From Zhaonella formicivorans (GTDB taxonomy: Bacteria; Bacillota; DUOV01; Zhaonellaceae), in contig NZ_CP085524.1 of NCBI RefSeq assembly GCF_004353525.1, forward strand, positions 3,059,001 to 3,123,000: a stretch of DNA of 64,000 bases. The letters are read 5' to 3'. This document shows, piece after piece, positions 54,712-63,035 of the stretch (the first letter of the stretch is position 1; the number at the start of each line of letters is the position of its first letter). A program made the translations under genes and the position numbers. The notes beneath the pieces are model-generated. The model saw only the letters and a program-made list of their open reading frames with translations, was not told the DNA's origin and searched no databases.

Positions 54712-54761
54712 GTTATTTGGAAAGTAAAAAGGAACTAGGCCACATTCTTCCCGCATTTTAG
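54712..54761. repeat. 50-bp direct repeat flanking the IS110 element, copy 2
   Basis: Exact copy of 53015-53064. The sequence after it (54762-55106, 345 bases) contains no recognisable gene or signal. Confidence 0.95.
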
Positions 54762-55106
54762 ATGAATGTGGCTCAGGAGTACCAGAACTCGGCTGCTTTA
54801 GGTCAATAGTTTTGTGTACTTGTTTTTGACAAATTTTCCGTTATTTATAAATTTTATTCTATATGGTCCAACCGATTTAGTCAATTTTAGTTCTGCTTGA
54901 GCTTTTTGCGCTGCACCTGTTTAAGTCTGTTTCAGGTAGCGTTTTAGCGACGGAACGCTCGTCATTTTGCCTAAGGTTCAACCATTTAAAGCGTTCCGGA
55001 ATTGTTTCTCCCATAAGTTTCCTGGTGTATCATTAATAGGCAGTCAAATGGGCGGACTACTCACTCAGTGGTTGCGCCAGATATGATATTTGGGTTGGTT
55101 GCTGCT

Positions 55107-56405
55107 TTACGCCGCCACCAGGCTGCGCATCTTCGCGACCTGCTTCTCCTTGATCCGCCCCAGTGCCATCACCAGCATGACGCATAATGCCAGCCCGCAC
55201 CGCACCTTCATTTTCGCCATGCCGCGAATAGTGTGCAGTTCGAAGCCAAAGGACACGTCCAAACGGCTGTTCACTCGCTCCACCGCCGTCCGTTTGTCGT
55301 ACTCTTTCTCCCACTTGTAGCTGGCACGGTCAATCGGTGTAAAGATCCGACGATCCATCGCCAGCGGGATCCGGATCCCTTGCTTTACCGGGCATTGTGC
55401 CTGACCTGCACACTCGATGCCCATATGCTTGGCGGGGCAAAGCTTCTTCAATGTGTTACGGCCTTTTTCAAAGCCGCCGTTTGTCATCTCCCGCTGCTTC
55501 CCCGTTTGTGGACATACGCAGTATACGGTGCCTTTATAGTCGTAAACCACATTCTCTCTGCCTTCCAACACTCGTGTTCGGTCTGGATCCTTCCACATGT
55601 TCCGAATGTCGATGACCGGCTTAATCTTGTACTCATCCCAGCACTTGATGATAAACTTCGTGTCGTCATAGCCGCGGTCTGCTGCGAGGGTTTCGGCTAC
55701 CTCGAGGATTTCCGACTGTCTTTCCTGCATCTGGTTCAGCAGGGCATGCCCTTCACTTATATCCGCTGCCGATGCTTTCGTTACCTTAAACGCCACGGGC
55801 AGTTCATAGGTCGCATCAACTACCAGGTGTAGCTTGTAGCCAAACCATTTGACGATCTTCTCCCATGGTTTGCCGTCTTTGTCTACGCCGCGGTATTCTT
55901 TTCTCCCGTAGTCGGCATCCGTATCCCGCCGCCCATCCGCGGCCTCGTTCCGATTCTTTCCCTTGGCAAACGAGGAGATGGCTTTGCTGTCCATGGCCAG
56001 GTGTCGACCAGAGTCAGGAAGCACTTCCCTAATCTGCTGCACCAGGTTCTCGAACAAGTCATCCACCATGGATGTGTGTGCGAATAGCGTTTTCATAAAC
56101 CGGGTGTAGACCCAGGCGGGAGGTACTTCCCCCGCAAACCCACACATGTCCCGCAGCTGGGCGTTGCGTTTAAGTTCTCGGCGCAAGCTCTCGATGGAGG
56201 AATGTTGAAAGACGATGCCGGCTAAGAGGAAGTTCCACACGGCTCTGACCGGGTAGTCATTACGCCCCTTACCACGCTTTCTTTCCAAAGCTTTCATCAG
56301 GTCTTCATCCGGCATGTGTTCCAATACCAGCCGGAGTCGTTCCATGTCCCCCAGCGTTTCAATTTCGTTCCACGCAAACAGTTTCAGTTGTGGTATAATA
56401 GCCAT
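55107..56405 (-). CDS. DDE transposase of a second insertion sequence
   Basis: Transposase of 432 residues with an IS4/IS5/IS1182-like layout: N-terminal DUF772-like region (LVLEHMPDEDLMKALERKRG, YPVRAVWNFLLAGIVFQHSS), then RHLAMDSKAISSFAKG (first catalytic Asp), a GYKLHLVVDATYELPVAFKV strand, LAADRGYDDTKFI (second Asp), a Cys cluster (CPAKHMGIECAGQAQCPVK) and RTAVERVNSRLDVSFGFE (Glu). It appears complete. The ATG at 56405 follows GGGAGG; a TTG at 56414 is too close to it. No target-site or inverted terminal repeat was found. Confidence 0.9.
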   Translation of the reverse strand: MAIIPQLKLFAWNEIETLGDMERLRLVLEHMPDEDLMKALERKRGKGRNDYPVRAVWNFLLAGIVFQHSSIESLRRELKRNAQLRDMCGFAGEVPPAWVYTRFMKTLFAHTSMVDDLFENLVQQIREVLPDSGRHLAMDSKAISSFAKGKNRNEAADGRRDTDADYGRKEYRGVDKDGKPWEKIVKWFGYKLHLVVDATYELPVAFKVTKASAADISEGHALLNQMQERQSEILEVAETLAADRGYDDTKFIIKCWDEYKIKPVIDIRNMWKDPDRTRVLEGRENVVYDYKGTVYCVCPQTGKQREMTNGGFEKGRNTLKKLCPAKHMGIECAGQAQCPVKQGIRIPLAMDRRIFTPIDRASYKWEKEYDKRTAVERVNSRLDVSFGFELHTIRGMAKMKVRCGLALCVMLVMALGRIKEKQVAKMRSLVAA

Positions 56406-56408
56406 GAC

Positions 56409-56473
56409 AGGCAACCTCCCGAGGATAAAATTGGTGTCTTTTCAACTACAATTTTACCATAACGGAGGTGCCT
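56409..56473 (-). promoter_or_regulatory. leader hairpin and promoter of the second transposase
   Basis: Outer arms 56409-56421 and 56463-56473 (AGGCACCTCCG with CGGGAGGTTGCCT, one bulge each side) would pair away the ribosome-binding site GGGAGG; inner arms 56426-56433 and 56449-56456 are perfect. On the minus strand an extended -10 (TGGTAAAAT) falls in the upstream inner arm, so the element's own transcript would start past it. Confidence 0.5.
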
Positions 56474-56738
56474 GTTATTGCTTTTTTATCACATGCTGAG
56501 GCTGGGGTGGATTTTTACCCAGTCTCTCTTTTTACGCCGACAAGCCCCCTTTTCTCGCCCTTTTTTGGGGTAAAATTTATTTGCCTGTGTCTCTCGCTCC
56601 TTGTCCTGTAACGCTTTTGGCACAGCGCCATTAGCTCCGCTTAGTGTCTATAAATAGGCCTTTGAGGTTTTGTTGGGCCATGTTTTATTGAAGGTTTTGA
56701 GATGAATAATGAATACTACCCGCAAGCATGTTAAATAT
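56474..56738. other. non-coding stretch before the second 94-bp repeat
   Basis: Together with the repeat and leader it makes a 450-base gap without genes. T-rich near 56510-56580. Presumably contains the right end of the second insertion sequence; no inverted repeat was identified. Confidence 0.4.
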
Positions 56739-56832
56739 AGGCAAGTTCAAACCTGCTAAAGGAGAGGAAAAATTCCTTAATTAAACCTAGGATGTCCAAA
56801 TTTTCCTAACATAAAATATGAGAACTGTGTTA
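56739..56832 (+). repeat. 94-bp dispersed repeat, copy 2, with the nfu promoter
   Basis: Matches 42763-42856 with three mismatches. Here it runs into TGTTATAAT (56829-56837), a good extended -10 element 36 bases before the Nfu start codon, so this copy probably carries the native promoter. Confidence 0.92.
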
Positions 56833-56868
56833 TAATGAACCATATGAAGAACAAGGGAGTGAACAGTT

Positions 56869-57090
56869 TTGAAGGAAAAAGTACAAGCAGCGCTTGACAA
56901 AATTCGCCCCAGCCTTCAGGCAGACGGCGGCGACGTAGAATTAGTAGATGTTACTGGTGATGGAGTAGTCAAGGTTAAATTAAAAGGCGCTTGCGGCAGC
57001 TGTCCCATGGCGTTAATGACTTTGAAAAACGGCGTGGAGCGCGTAGTTAAATCTGAAGTGCCGGAAGTAAAAGAAGTAGTTTCTGTCTAA
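56869..57090 (+). CDS. NifU-like Fe-S scaffold (Nfu domain)
   Basis: A 73-residue Nfu protein that carries and transfers an iron-sulphur cluster. Start [20 protein letters not shown], then [20 protein letters not shown] with the CxxC cluster ligands (C-G-S-C, about residues 43-46), and [18 protein letters not shown] start after AAGGGAGTGAACAG. Single-domain Nfu proteins of this size are common in Firmicutes. A terminator follows after 6 bases. Confidence 0.93.
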   Translation: MKEKVQAALDKIRPSLQADGGDVELVDVTGDGVVKVKLKGACGSCPMALMTLKNGVERVVKSEVPEVKEVVSV

Positions 57091-57096
57091 GATATG

Positions 57097-57128
57097 AAGC
57101 TGTTGACCCTATCTGGTCAACAGCTTTT
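57097..57128 (+). terminator. Rho-independent terminator of the Nfu gene
   Basis: Perfect 12-bp arms AAGCTGTTGACC / GGTCAACAGCTT with a 6-base loop and a TTTT tail. The group II intron begins about 5 bases later. Confidence 0.9.
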
Positions 57129-57132
57129 CAGT

Positions 57133-58589
57133 GTGCGCCCGGCATGGGCGCTGTCTATAAGGTGAAAGTCCCGAACGGTGAAGGTAGCAGTAGCCGTAGC
57201 TTAAGACAAGGGTGTCCACCGTGAGGTGGAATCTGAAGGAAGTCGGCGGCAAACCTCCGGCCCGACGAACAGAAACCACATAAGAGGCTAGCGGCAGTTG
57301 GATGAGCTTGCACTACAAAGCAAAGTCCTTGCTACCAAAGGCTGCCGAGAGTAAATGTGGCGGGTAGATGGAGGAAAAGACAGCGCTCTTACCCGGGGAG
57401 GTCTGCCGGTAATATTGGTAACACCGATAACCCAGGTTGCGAGGCCTGGCTGAACCGGCAGAAGTCAGCAGAGGCCATAGTAGCCAGTATAGACGTCACA
57501 CTGGTGAAGGGCCGAACACGAAGCGAGGGATTGACTTGGTACGTTCGAGAGATATGCAAAGACAGCAGAAAACCCCATATGGGGCCTGCCATGGGGAGGA
57601 AGCGGTGAATACGCAGGGGACCCACGGAGGGCCGAGTGTATCTCCGGCACAACCCAGGAACACATCCCACGGAAGAGATGGTAACGGCCTGATGGAGAAA
57701 GTGGTAGACAGGCAGAATATGTTGCTTGCTCTACGGCGGGTAGAGGAGAACAAAGGTGCTCCAGGTATCGACCACGTCACGGTAAACGACCTCCGTGATT
57801 ACGTACGGGAGCACTGGGTCAGAATCAGAGAAGAACTCCTCAAGGGAACCTATCAGCCCCAACCGGTACGTCGGGTCGAAATCCCGAAACCCAGCGGCGG
57901 AACAAGGCTACTAGGTATCCCGACCGTCATAGATCGCCTAATCCAGCAGGCACTTCTACAAGTACTTACACCTATCTTTGACCCGGAATTTTCACCATTC
58001 AGTCACGGATTCAGACCCGGACGGAGGGGACATGACGCGGTCAGACAGGCAAGGAAGTACGTTGAGGAAGGATATACCTGGGTAGTGGATATGGATTTGG
58101 AGAAATTCTTTGACCGCGTAAACCACGACATCCTAATGGCGCGAGTGGCCCGCAAAGTCAAGGATAAGCGGGTATTGAAACTCATCCGCCGCTACCTTCA
58201 AGCCGGAGTAATGGTCAACGGAGTAGTAATGAGTACCGACGAAGGTACACCTCAAGGAGGCCCTTTAAGTCCATTATTGGCTAACATACTACTTCATGAC
58301 CTAGACCGGGAGTTGGAAAGACGCGGACACAGATTCGTACGTTACGCCGATGATTGTAACATCTACGTCCGAAGCAAGCGAGCCGGAGAGCGGGTGCTCG
58401 AGAGCATTAAATCCTTCCTGGAGGATAAGTTAAAACTCAAAGTGAACAATGCCTATTGGCATAGCCAGGGCCTAAAGAGTATAACCGAACGTTATCATCA
58501 AATTCGTCAAGCTTGGTGAACCGCCGTATACCGAACGGTACGTACGGTGGTGTGAGAGGACGGGGGTTAATCACCCCCTCCTACTCGAT
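57133..58589 (+). mobile_element. group II intron, class C-like, internally deleted
   Basis: The 5' end GTGCGCCCGGCATGGGCGC followed by TATAAGGTGAAAGTCCCGAA matches the conserved group II intron start. Near the 3' end, domain V is read at 58521-58550 (CCGCCGTA...TACGGTGG with a GAAC-type loop), and a domain VI hairpin follows (AGGACGGGGGT / ACCCCCTCCT), ending about CTACTCGAT. It sits directly after the Nfu terminator, the preferred target of class C introns. The total of about 1.46 kb is shorter than usual because the encoded maturase has lost its C-terminal part. Confidence 0.85.
57554..58519 (+). pseudogene. group II intron reverse transcriptase, truncated by an internal deletion
   Basis: Intron-encoded protein of about 321 residues. 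RT motifs in order: KGAPGIDHVTV, RLLGIPTVIDRLIQQALLQV, HGFRPGRRGHDAV, VVDMDLEKFFDRVNHD (catalytic Asp), GTPQGGPLSPLLANILLHDL and RYADDCNIYV (YADD box). After LKLKVN the text jumps directly to NAYWHSQGLKSITERYHQIR, which resembles the extreme C-terminus of such proteins. The thumb, maturase (X) domain and part of the linker are missing, though the frame is preserved. It should be unable to splice or mobilise the intron by itself. The start codon is uncertain. Confidence 0.85.
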
Positions 58590-58795
58590 TAGCATTGAAT
58601 GGAGCGATCTTTTGGGGAAAAACGGAAGAAAATTGCTGGTGTAAGAAGGGGGTTATTTCCCCTGACTCCCCGTAAAACCGTACCAGTTTTCCAGGCTCAT
58701 GTTAAAATTGTAGCAGGAAAATGTTATGTTATGTCTAAGTACAATATAGTTAATAGCGAAATTTTGGTTGTTTCATAAATTGAGGATGAGATATA

Positions 58796-59722
58796 ATGCC
58801 AAGAGCAAAAAAGCAAGATTTATGTGAAATATTTGGGTTTGCTCCCGACGATTTGACACCGATATGCAGAAATTACTGGAACAGAGGCGTATGCCCTTTT
58901 GTAGGAAGCCGATGTACAAAGCATAATCATGATAAATCTGTAATTTATGGGGTATGTTCAGTTGTCAGCGGAAATGATGAAATAATAATTTGCCCTAAAC
59001 GTCTGTATGCAGAAAATTATAAAACCCTCAAAGATGTAAGTCTTGATGCTTTTGGCTATGTTCCTCTGTACTTAGTAAATGAGGTGAAGTCTCTCGAATT
59101 GGTAAAAGAAACACCGAACGAATTTGTTATTGCGTTTGGACAGAATTCAGGAAGAGAAATTCAGGTTGGTTCTAGTCGAAATAAGCTTAGCATGGATTGG
59201 GTTTTAGTAAAAATTGTGGACGGGAACCCAACAGAGGTTGCCGGGGTGGAGGTCCAAAGTATAGATATAACTAACAATTATAGAGCAACTTGGGAAGCTT
59301 ACAAAAATCTGGAAACCAATCCTTGCGTTGAAATACCTGATTCCGCGCATGGAATGAACTGGGCCAATGTCCACAAACGTTTAATACCTCAGATTATTAG
59401 AAAAGGTCAAGTGTACGCTGATTCGCACTTGGCTACAAAAGGGATGTATTTCATTGTACCAGATGTAGTATATTCCAGATTTGAAGACATTATAGGCGAT
59501 ATTATACCTGTTAGTACACCGAACAAAGGAGTATTAAGCGTTTTAACATATTCGTTGGATGAACCGGTTGATTTCGGCAAAATCCGAAACTTAACCAGGT
59601 GTAGAATAATTCGGGTTAATCTGGAAGATTTTGCATTGAATTTTATTTCTGGCGGAAAAATACCCGGATCCTCTCTTGATGAAGCAGTAAAACAACAAGT
59701 TTGCACTATATTCAGTAAATAG
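58796..59722 (+). CDS. NotI-family type II restriction endonuclease
   Basis: A 308-residue endonuclease. The N-terminal Cys-rich segment EIFGFAPDDLTPICRNYWNR, then CPFVGSRCTKHNHDKS, corresponds to the iron-binding Cys4 module of NotI. The nuclease core is suggested by WVLVKIVDGNPTEVAGVEVQ, where the Asp and the EVQ match a PD-(D/E)XK site. ITNNYRATWEAYKNL and MNWANVHKRLIPQIIRKG follow, as in that family. AGGATGAGATATA precedes the ATG. It lies 31 bases before a cytosine methyltransferase, which supports a restriction-modification pair. The recognised sequence cannot be told; NotI itself cuts GCGGCCGC. Confidence 0.85.
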   Translation: MPRAKKQDLCEIFGFAPDDLTPICRNYWNRGVCPFVGSRCTKHNHDKSVIYGVCSVVSGNDEIIICPKRLYAENYKTLKDVSLDAFGYVPLYLVNEVKSLELVKETPNEFVIAFGQNSGREIQVGSSRNKLSMDWVLVKIVDGNPTEVAGVEVQSIDITNNYRATWEAYKNLETNPCVEIPDSAHGMNWANVHKRLIPQIIRKGQVYADSHLATKGMYFIVPDVVYSRFEDIIGDIIPVSTPNKGVLSVLTYSLDEPVDFGKIRNLTRCRIIRVNLEDFALNFISGGKIPGSSLDEAVKQQVCTIFSK

Positions 59723-59753
59723 ATGTTTGGAAAATCTAATTTGAGGTGAGTTT

Positions 59754-60965
59754 ATGGCTAAACTCATAGCAGCTGACCTATTTTGCGGAGCCGGAGGTCT
59801 ATCTGAAGGATTAGCTCAAGCGGGTTTTCAGATTAACTTCGCCAGTGATATTCATCAGACTTATACTCAAACTTACAAATACAATCATCCCAATACATAC
59901 GTTTGTACCGAAGATATTAGAAATCTGTCAAATAAACAGGTCCTTGAATTTTGTCAGGTGAAGCCGGGTGATTTAGACTTACTGGCAGGTGGACCACCGT
60001 GTCAAGGTTTTTCAATTAATGCTCCTGTAAGAACTATGGAGGACGAAAGGAACCATTTATTTGTTCATTTCCTGCGTGTTGCCGAAACCTTAAAGCCGAA
60101 ATATATTCTCATAGAAAATGTTCCTGGTATAGTATCCTTAGAAAAAGGAACTGTAGTAAAGGCCATATATAAGTCATTAAACAAATTAGGATATAAAGTA
60201 AGACACATGATTTTATTTGCTGCTCACTATGGGGTTCCACAGATGAGATGGAGGACCTTTTTTATTGGAACCAGATTGAAAAATGCTGAATGTCTATTTC
60301 CTTATCCGACTCATTTTGCCCAGGGAGTTGCTAATTTCACTGGGGGGAAAAACCTTTGTTTTAAAATAGAATCAAAAGAGAGCCTTTTTGGCCCTCAACT
60401 TTTAGACTACACAACTGTTTGGGATGCAATTTCAGATTTACCAGTAATTGAAAACGGTGGAGGTGCAGATGAAATGCAATATGATACTCCACCAAAGTCT
60501 GAATATCAAAAATTGCTTCGGGAGAATTCCAAAATTCTGTACAACCATAGAGCCCCAACTTTAGGTAAAATTAATTTAGAAAGGCTTAAATACATTCCTC
60601 AAGGTGGAAGCTGGCGAGATATACCTTTTGACTTACTTCCGGCAGGTCTAAAAAAAGCTAGAAGAAGCGATCACACCAAAAGGTATGGTCGGTTAGACCC
60701 TAACGGCATATGCTCCACAATTTTAACTAAATGTGATCCTCATTGGGGGTCTTTTTTCCATCCCACACAGGAAAGAACTCTGACAGTTAGAGAGGCTGCC
60801 AGAATCCAGTCTTTTCCAGACCGTTTTAGATTCTTGGGTAGCTTAACCGAACAATATGAGCAAGTAGGAAATGCCGTTCCACCTCTGCTTGGAAAAGCTA
60901 TTGGGGAAATAATCGCGCAACAAATTTTTGCTAACCAGCTTAGTGGAAAATTGCAAGCAGTATAA
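59754..60965 (+). CDS. C5-cytosine DNA methyltransferase
   Basis: Protective methyltransferase of 403 residues. Motif I DLFCGAGGLSEGLAQAG (about 7-23), motif IV GGPPCQGFS with the catalytic Cys (about 80-88), motif VI IENVPGIVSLE, motif VIII near MRWRTFFIGTRL, and motifs IX-X RTLTVREAARIQSFPDRF and QVGNAVPPLLGKAIG. The target-recognition region lies between about 220 and 320. TTGAGGTGAG precedes the ATG. It follows the NotI-family endonuclease and together they form the restriction-modification unit. Confidence 0.96.
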   Translation: MAKLIAADLFCGAGGLSEGLAQAGFQINFASDIHQTYTQTYKYNHPNTYVCTEDIRNLSNKQVLEFCQVKPGDLDLLAGGPPCQGFSINAPVRTMEDERNHLFVHFLRVAETLKPKYILIENVPGIVSLEKGTVVKAIYKSLNKLGYKVRHMILFAAHYGVPQMRWRTFFIGTRLKNAECLFPYPTHFAQGVANFTGGKNLCFKIESKESLFGPQLLDYTTVWDAISDLPVIENGGGADEMQYDTPPKSEYQKLLRENSKILYNHRAPTLGKINLERLKYIPQGGSWRDIPFDLLPAGLKKARRSDHTKRYGRLDPNGICSTILTKCDPHWGSFFHPTQERTLTVREAARIQSFPDRFRFLGSLTEQYEQVGNAVPPLLGKAIGEIIAQQIFANQLSGKLQAV

Positions 60966-61030
60966 TTTAGCAGGCTAATGCAATTGGTTATGGAGAGGAC
61001 TTCTGTAAAAAGGGAACTTAGCAGATGTAC

Positions 61031-61067
61031 AAAGCGGATTCAACAAGCTGTTGAGCCGCTTTTTTGT
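61031..61067 (+). terminator. Rho-independent terminator of the restriction-modification unit
   Basis: AAAGCGGATTCAACA pairs with TGTTGAGCCGCTTT (one bulge) and a run of six T closes it, 65 bases after the methyltransferase gene. Confidence 0.85.
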
Positions 61068-61209
61068 TGTTCATTAAACATGTAATCTCACAATTCCGAA
61101 CCATAAGAATTTTTATTACATCACAGGTTAAAAAAAGGATTCATTCTGTACTTGCCGAATATAAGCAAAAACTAAAAATATCCACTTTAAAGCAAAGGGC
61201 GGTGGAACT

Positions 61210-61860
61210 TTGAATTATCTAAAATTTATCAATGGACACCTTTCAACCATTTTGGAATATGCCGGTACCCATTTTACACTTGTCTTTTGGTCGATCCTCC
61301 TGTCTCTCCTGCTTTGGGTTCCCGTCGGTGTCTTGATTACCAAAAACGAGAGATGGGCTAAAACGGTGCTTGGCATTGCCAACACTATCTTCTGTATCCC
61401 CAGTCTATCTCTCTTTGCGATAATGATAACAATTCCTTTCCTGGGTTTGGGCAGGCGTTCCGCTTTAGTTGCCCTCGTGTTATATGCCATGATGCCTTTG
61501 GTGAGAAATGTCTATCAGGGCATCAAGATTGTAGATAAAAATGTGATCGAAGCAGCCAGAGGCATGGGAATGAATTCCTGGAAAATTCTTTGGGAAATAC
61601 AGCTTCCGCTGGCGGCGCCGGTTATTTTTGCGGGTTTTAGGATAACGGTAGTAATGACCACAGGTATAGCCGCTATTGCTACCTACATTGGAGAAAGAAA
61701 TTTAGGACGGTTGATAGCGGAAGGACTGACCAGGTTCAATGTGGAGATGATTGTTGTAGGTGCTTTACTTATTGCTTTTATTGCTATTGCTTTGGACAGC
61801 ATTTTGGGGGGGTTTGAAAAGAGAATGGTACCCAGGGGTCTCAAGGTGAAACGCGGATAA
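61210..61860 (+). CDS. opuCB: OpuC-type osmoprotectant ABC permease 1
   Basis: Membrane subunit of a glycine betaine/carnitine/choline importer, 216 residues with about six hydrophobic segments. Marks: PVGVLITKNERWAKTVLGI, FCIPSLSLFAIMITI, GLGRRSALVALVLYAMMPLV (EAA-loop region continues KNVIEAARGMGMNSWK) and TYIGERNLGRLI. TTG start at 61210 with AGGGCGGTGG upstream. First gene of a four-gene unit: permease, ATPase, permease, binding protein. Confidence 0.9.
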   Translation: MNYLKFINGHLSTILEYAGTHFTLVFWSILLSLLLWVPVGVLITKNERWAKTVLGIANTIFCIPSLSLFAIMITIPFLGLGRRSALVALVLYAMMPLVRNVYQGIKIVDKNVIEAARGMGMNSWKILWEIQLPLAAPVIFAGFRITVVMTTGIAAIATYIGERNLGRLIAEGLTRFNVEMIVVGALLIAFIAIALDSILGGFEKRMVPRGLKVKRG

Positions 61861-61910
61861 TAATGGTGGTTAAATTACTACAGGGCATACGCTGGTAAGG
61901 GGGAATGACC

Positions 61911-63035
61911 ATGATCGAGTTAAAGGAAGTTACGAAATTCTATAAGGGACAGGAATTCGCTGCTGTCGATAACCTCTCCCTGAAAGTGGAGAAAGGTGAA
62001 ACTTGTGTTTTTGTCGGACCGTCCGGGTGTGGTAAAAGCACTACCCTGCGCATGATCAACAGGATGATTGAACCCAGCTCGGGGACAATCCTGATTAATA
62101 ATAAAGACGTAAAAGACTGTGAACCGGATAAGCTTAGAATGGGCATTGGTTACGTAATTCAGCAGATTGGCTTGCTCCCGCACCGAACGGTTGCCGAAAA
62201 CATTGCTATAGTACCCCGTTTGTACGGCTGGCCCAAGGAAAGGATTAAACAGCGGGTAGATGAATTACTGCTGCTCATCGGGTTGGACCCGGAAGTAACC
62301 AGGAATAAGTATCCTTCCCAGCTTTCCGGCGGACAGATGCAGAGGGTTGGTGTGGCCAGAGCTATGGCCGCTGACCCGCCTATAATGTTGATGGATGAAC
62401 CCTTTGGCGCCGTTGACCCTATCGCCAGGAATTACCTTCAAGATGAATTCCTGCGTTTGCAAAAGGAAATGAAAAAGACTATATGCTTTGTCACCCATGA
62501 CATCAATGAGGCAATTAAAATGGGCGACAGGATTGCTATTTTTAATAAGGGGAAATTGGTTCAATACGGCACTCCTTATGAAATTTTAACCAAACCTGCC
62601 AATGATTTTGTCAGCGATTTTATCGGTTATGACCGGGTGGTAAAAAAGTTGAGCCTTTTTCAGGTAGAGGATTTGGTCCGGCAACAATGGTGTATTGTCG
62701 ATGAAAATGAACTGGCTAATGCCCGGCAAAAAATGAAGGATAAGAAGGCGGAAATTTGTTTCATAAGGGATGCATCCGGCAGGTTGGTTGGATTTATCAC
62801 AGGTGATGAAATGGATAGCAGCGGAGAAATCGTATCTCCGGAGACTATAAAACAGAAGGCTGCGGCCAGAAAGGAAGCCTTTGTTCAGACAACGACTCTA
62901 TTGCGGGATGCTTTGTCGCTGATGCTGGAGCTGGACACGGAATATCTTGGTGTTGTGGACAGAGACGAGCCGGCCGGCATAATCACCCTTGCCGATATAA
63001 GGAAGCATTCGTGCAGGAAGGGGGAGAATAAGTGA
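61911..63035 (+). CDS. opuCA: OpuC-type ABC transporter ATP-binding protein with CBS domains
   Basis: ATPase of about 374 residues. Walker A GPSGCGKST (about 37-45), Q-loop YVIQQIGLLPHRTV, signature QLSGGQMQRVGVARAM and Walker B IMLMDEPFGAVD. The C-terminal third (about 255-370) contains two CBS-like repeats (CFIRDASGRLVGFITGDEMD; LDTEYLGVVDRDEPAGIITL), which in OpuA-type transporters sense ionic strength. ATG at 61911 is 6 bases after AAGGGGGA; an ATG at 61905 abuts it. It overlaps the next permease by 4 bases. Confidence 0.93.
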   Translation: MIELKEVTKFYKGQEFAAVDNLSLKVEKGETCVFVGPSGCGKSTTLRMINRMIEPSSGTILINNKDVKDCEPDKLRMGIGYVIQQIGLLPHRTVAENIAIVPRLYGWPKERIKQRVDELLLLIGLDPEVTRNKYPSQLSGGQMQRVGVARAMAADPPIMLMDEPFGAVDPIARNYLQDEFLRLQKEMKKTICFVTHDINEAIKMGDRIAIFNKGKLVQYGTPYEILTKPANDFVSDFIGYDRVVKKLSLFQVEDLVRQQWCIVDENELANARQKMKDKKAEICFIRDASGRLVGFITGDEMDSSGEIVSPETIKQKAAARKEAFVQTTTLLRDALSLMLELDTEYLGVVDRDEPAGIITLADIRKHSCRKGENK

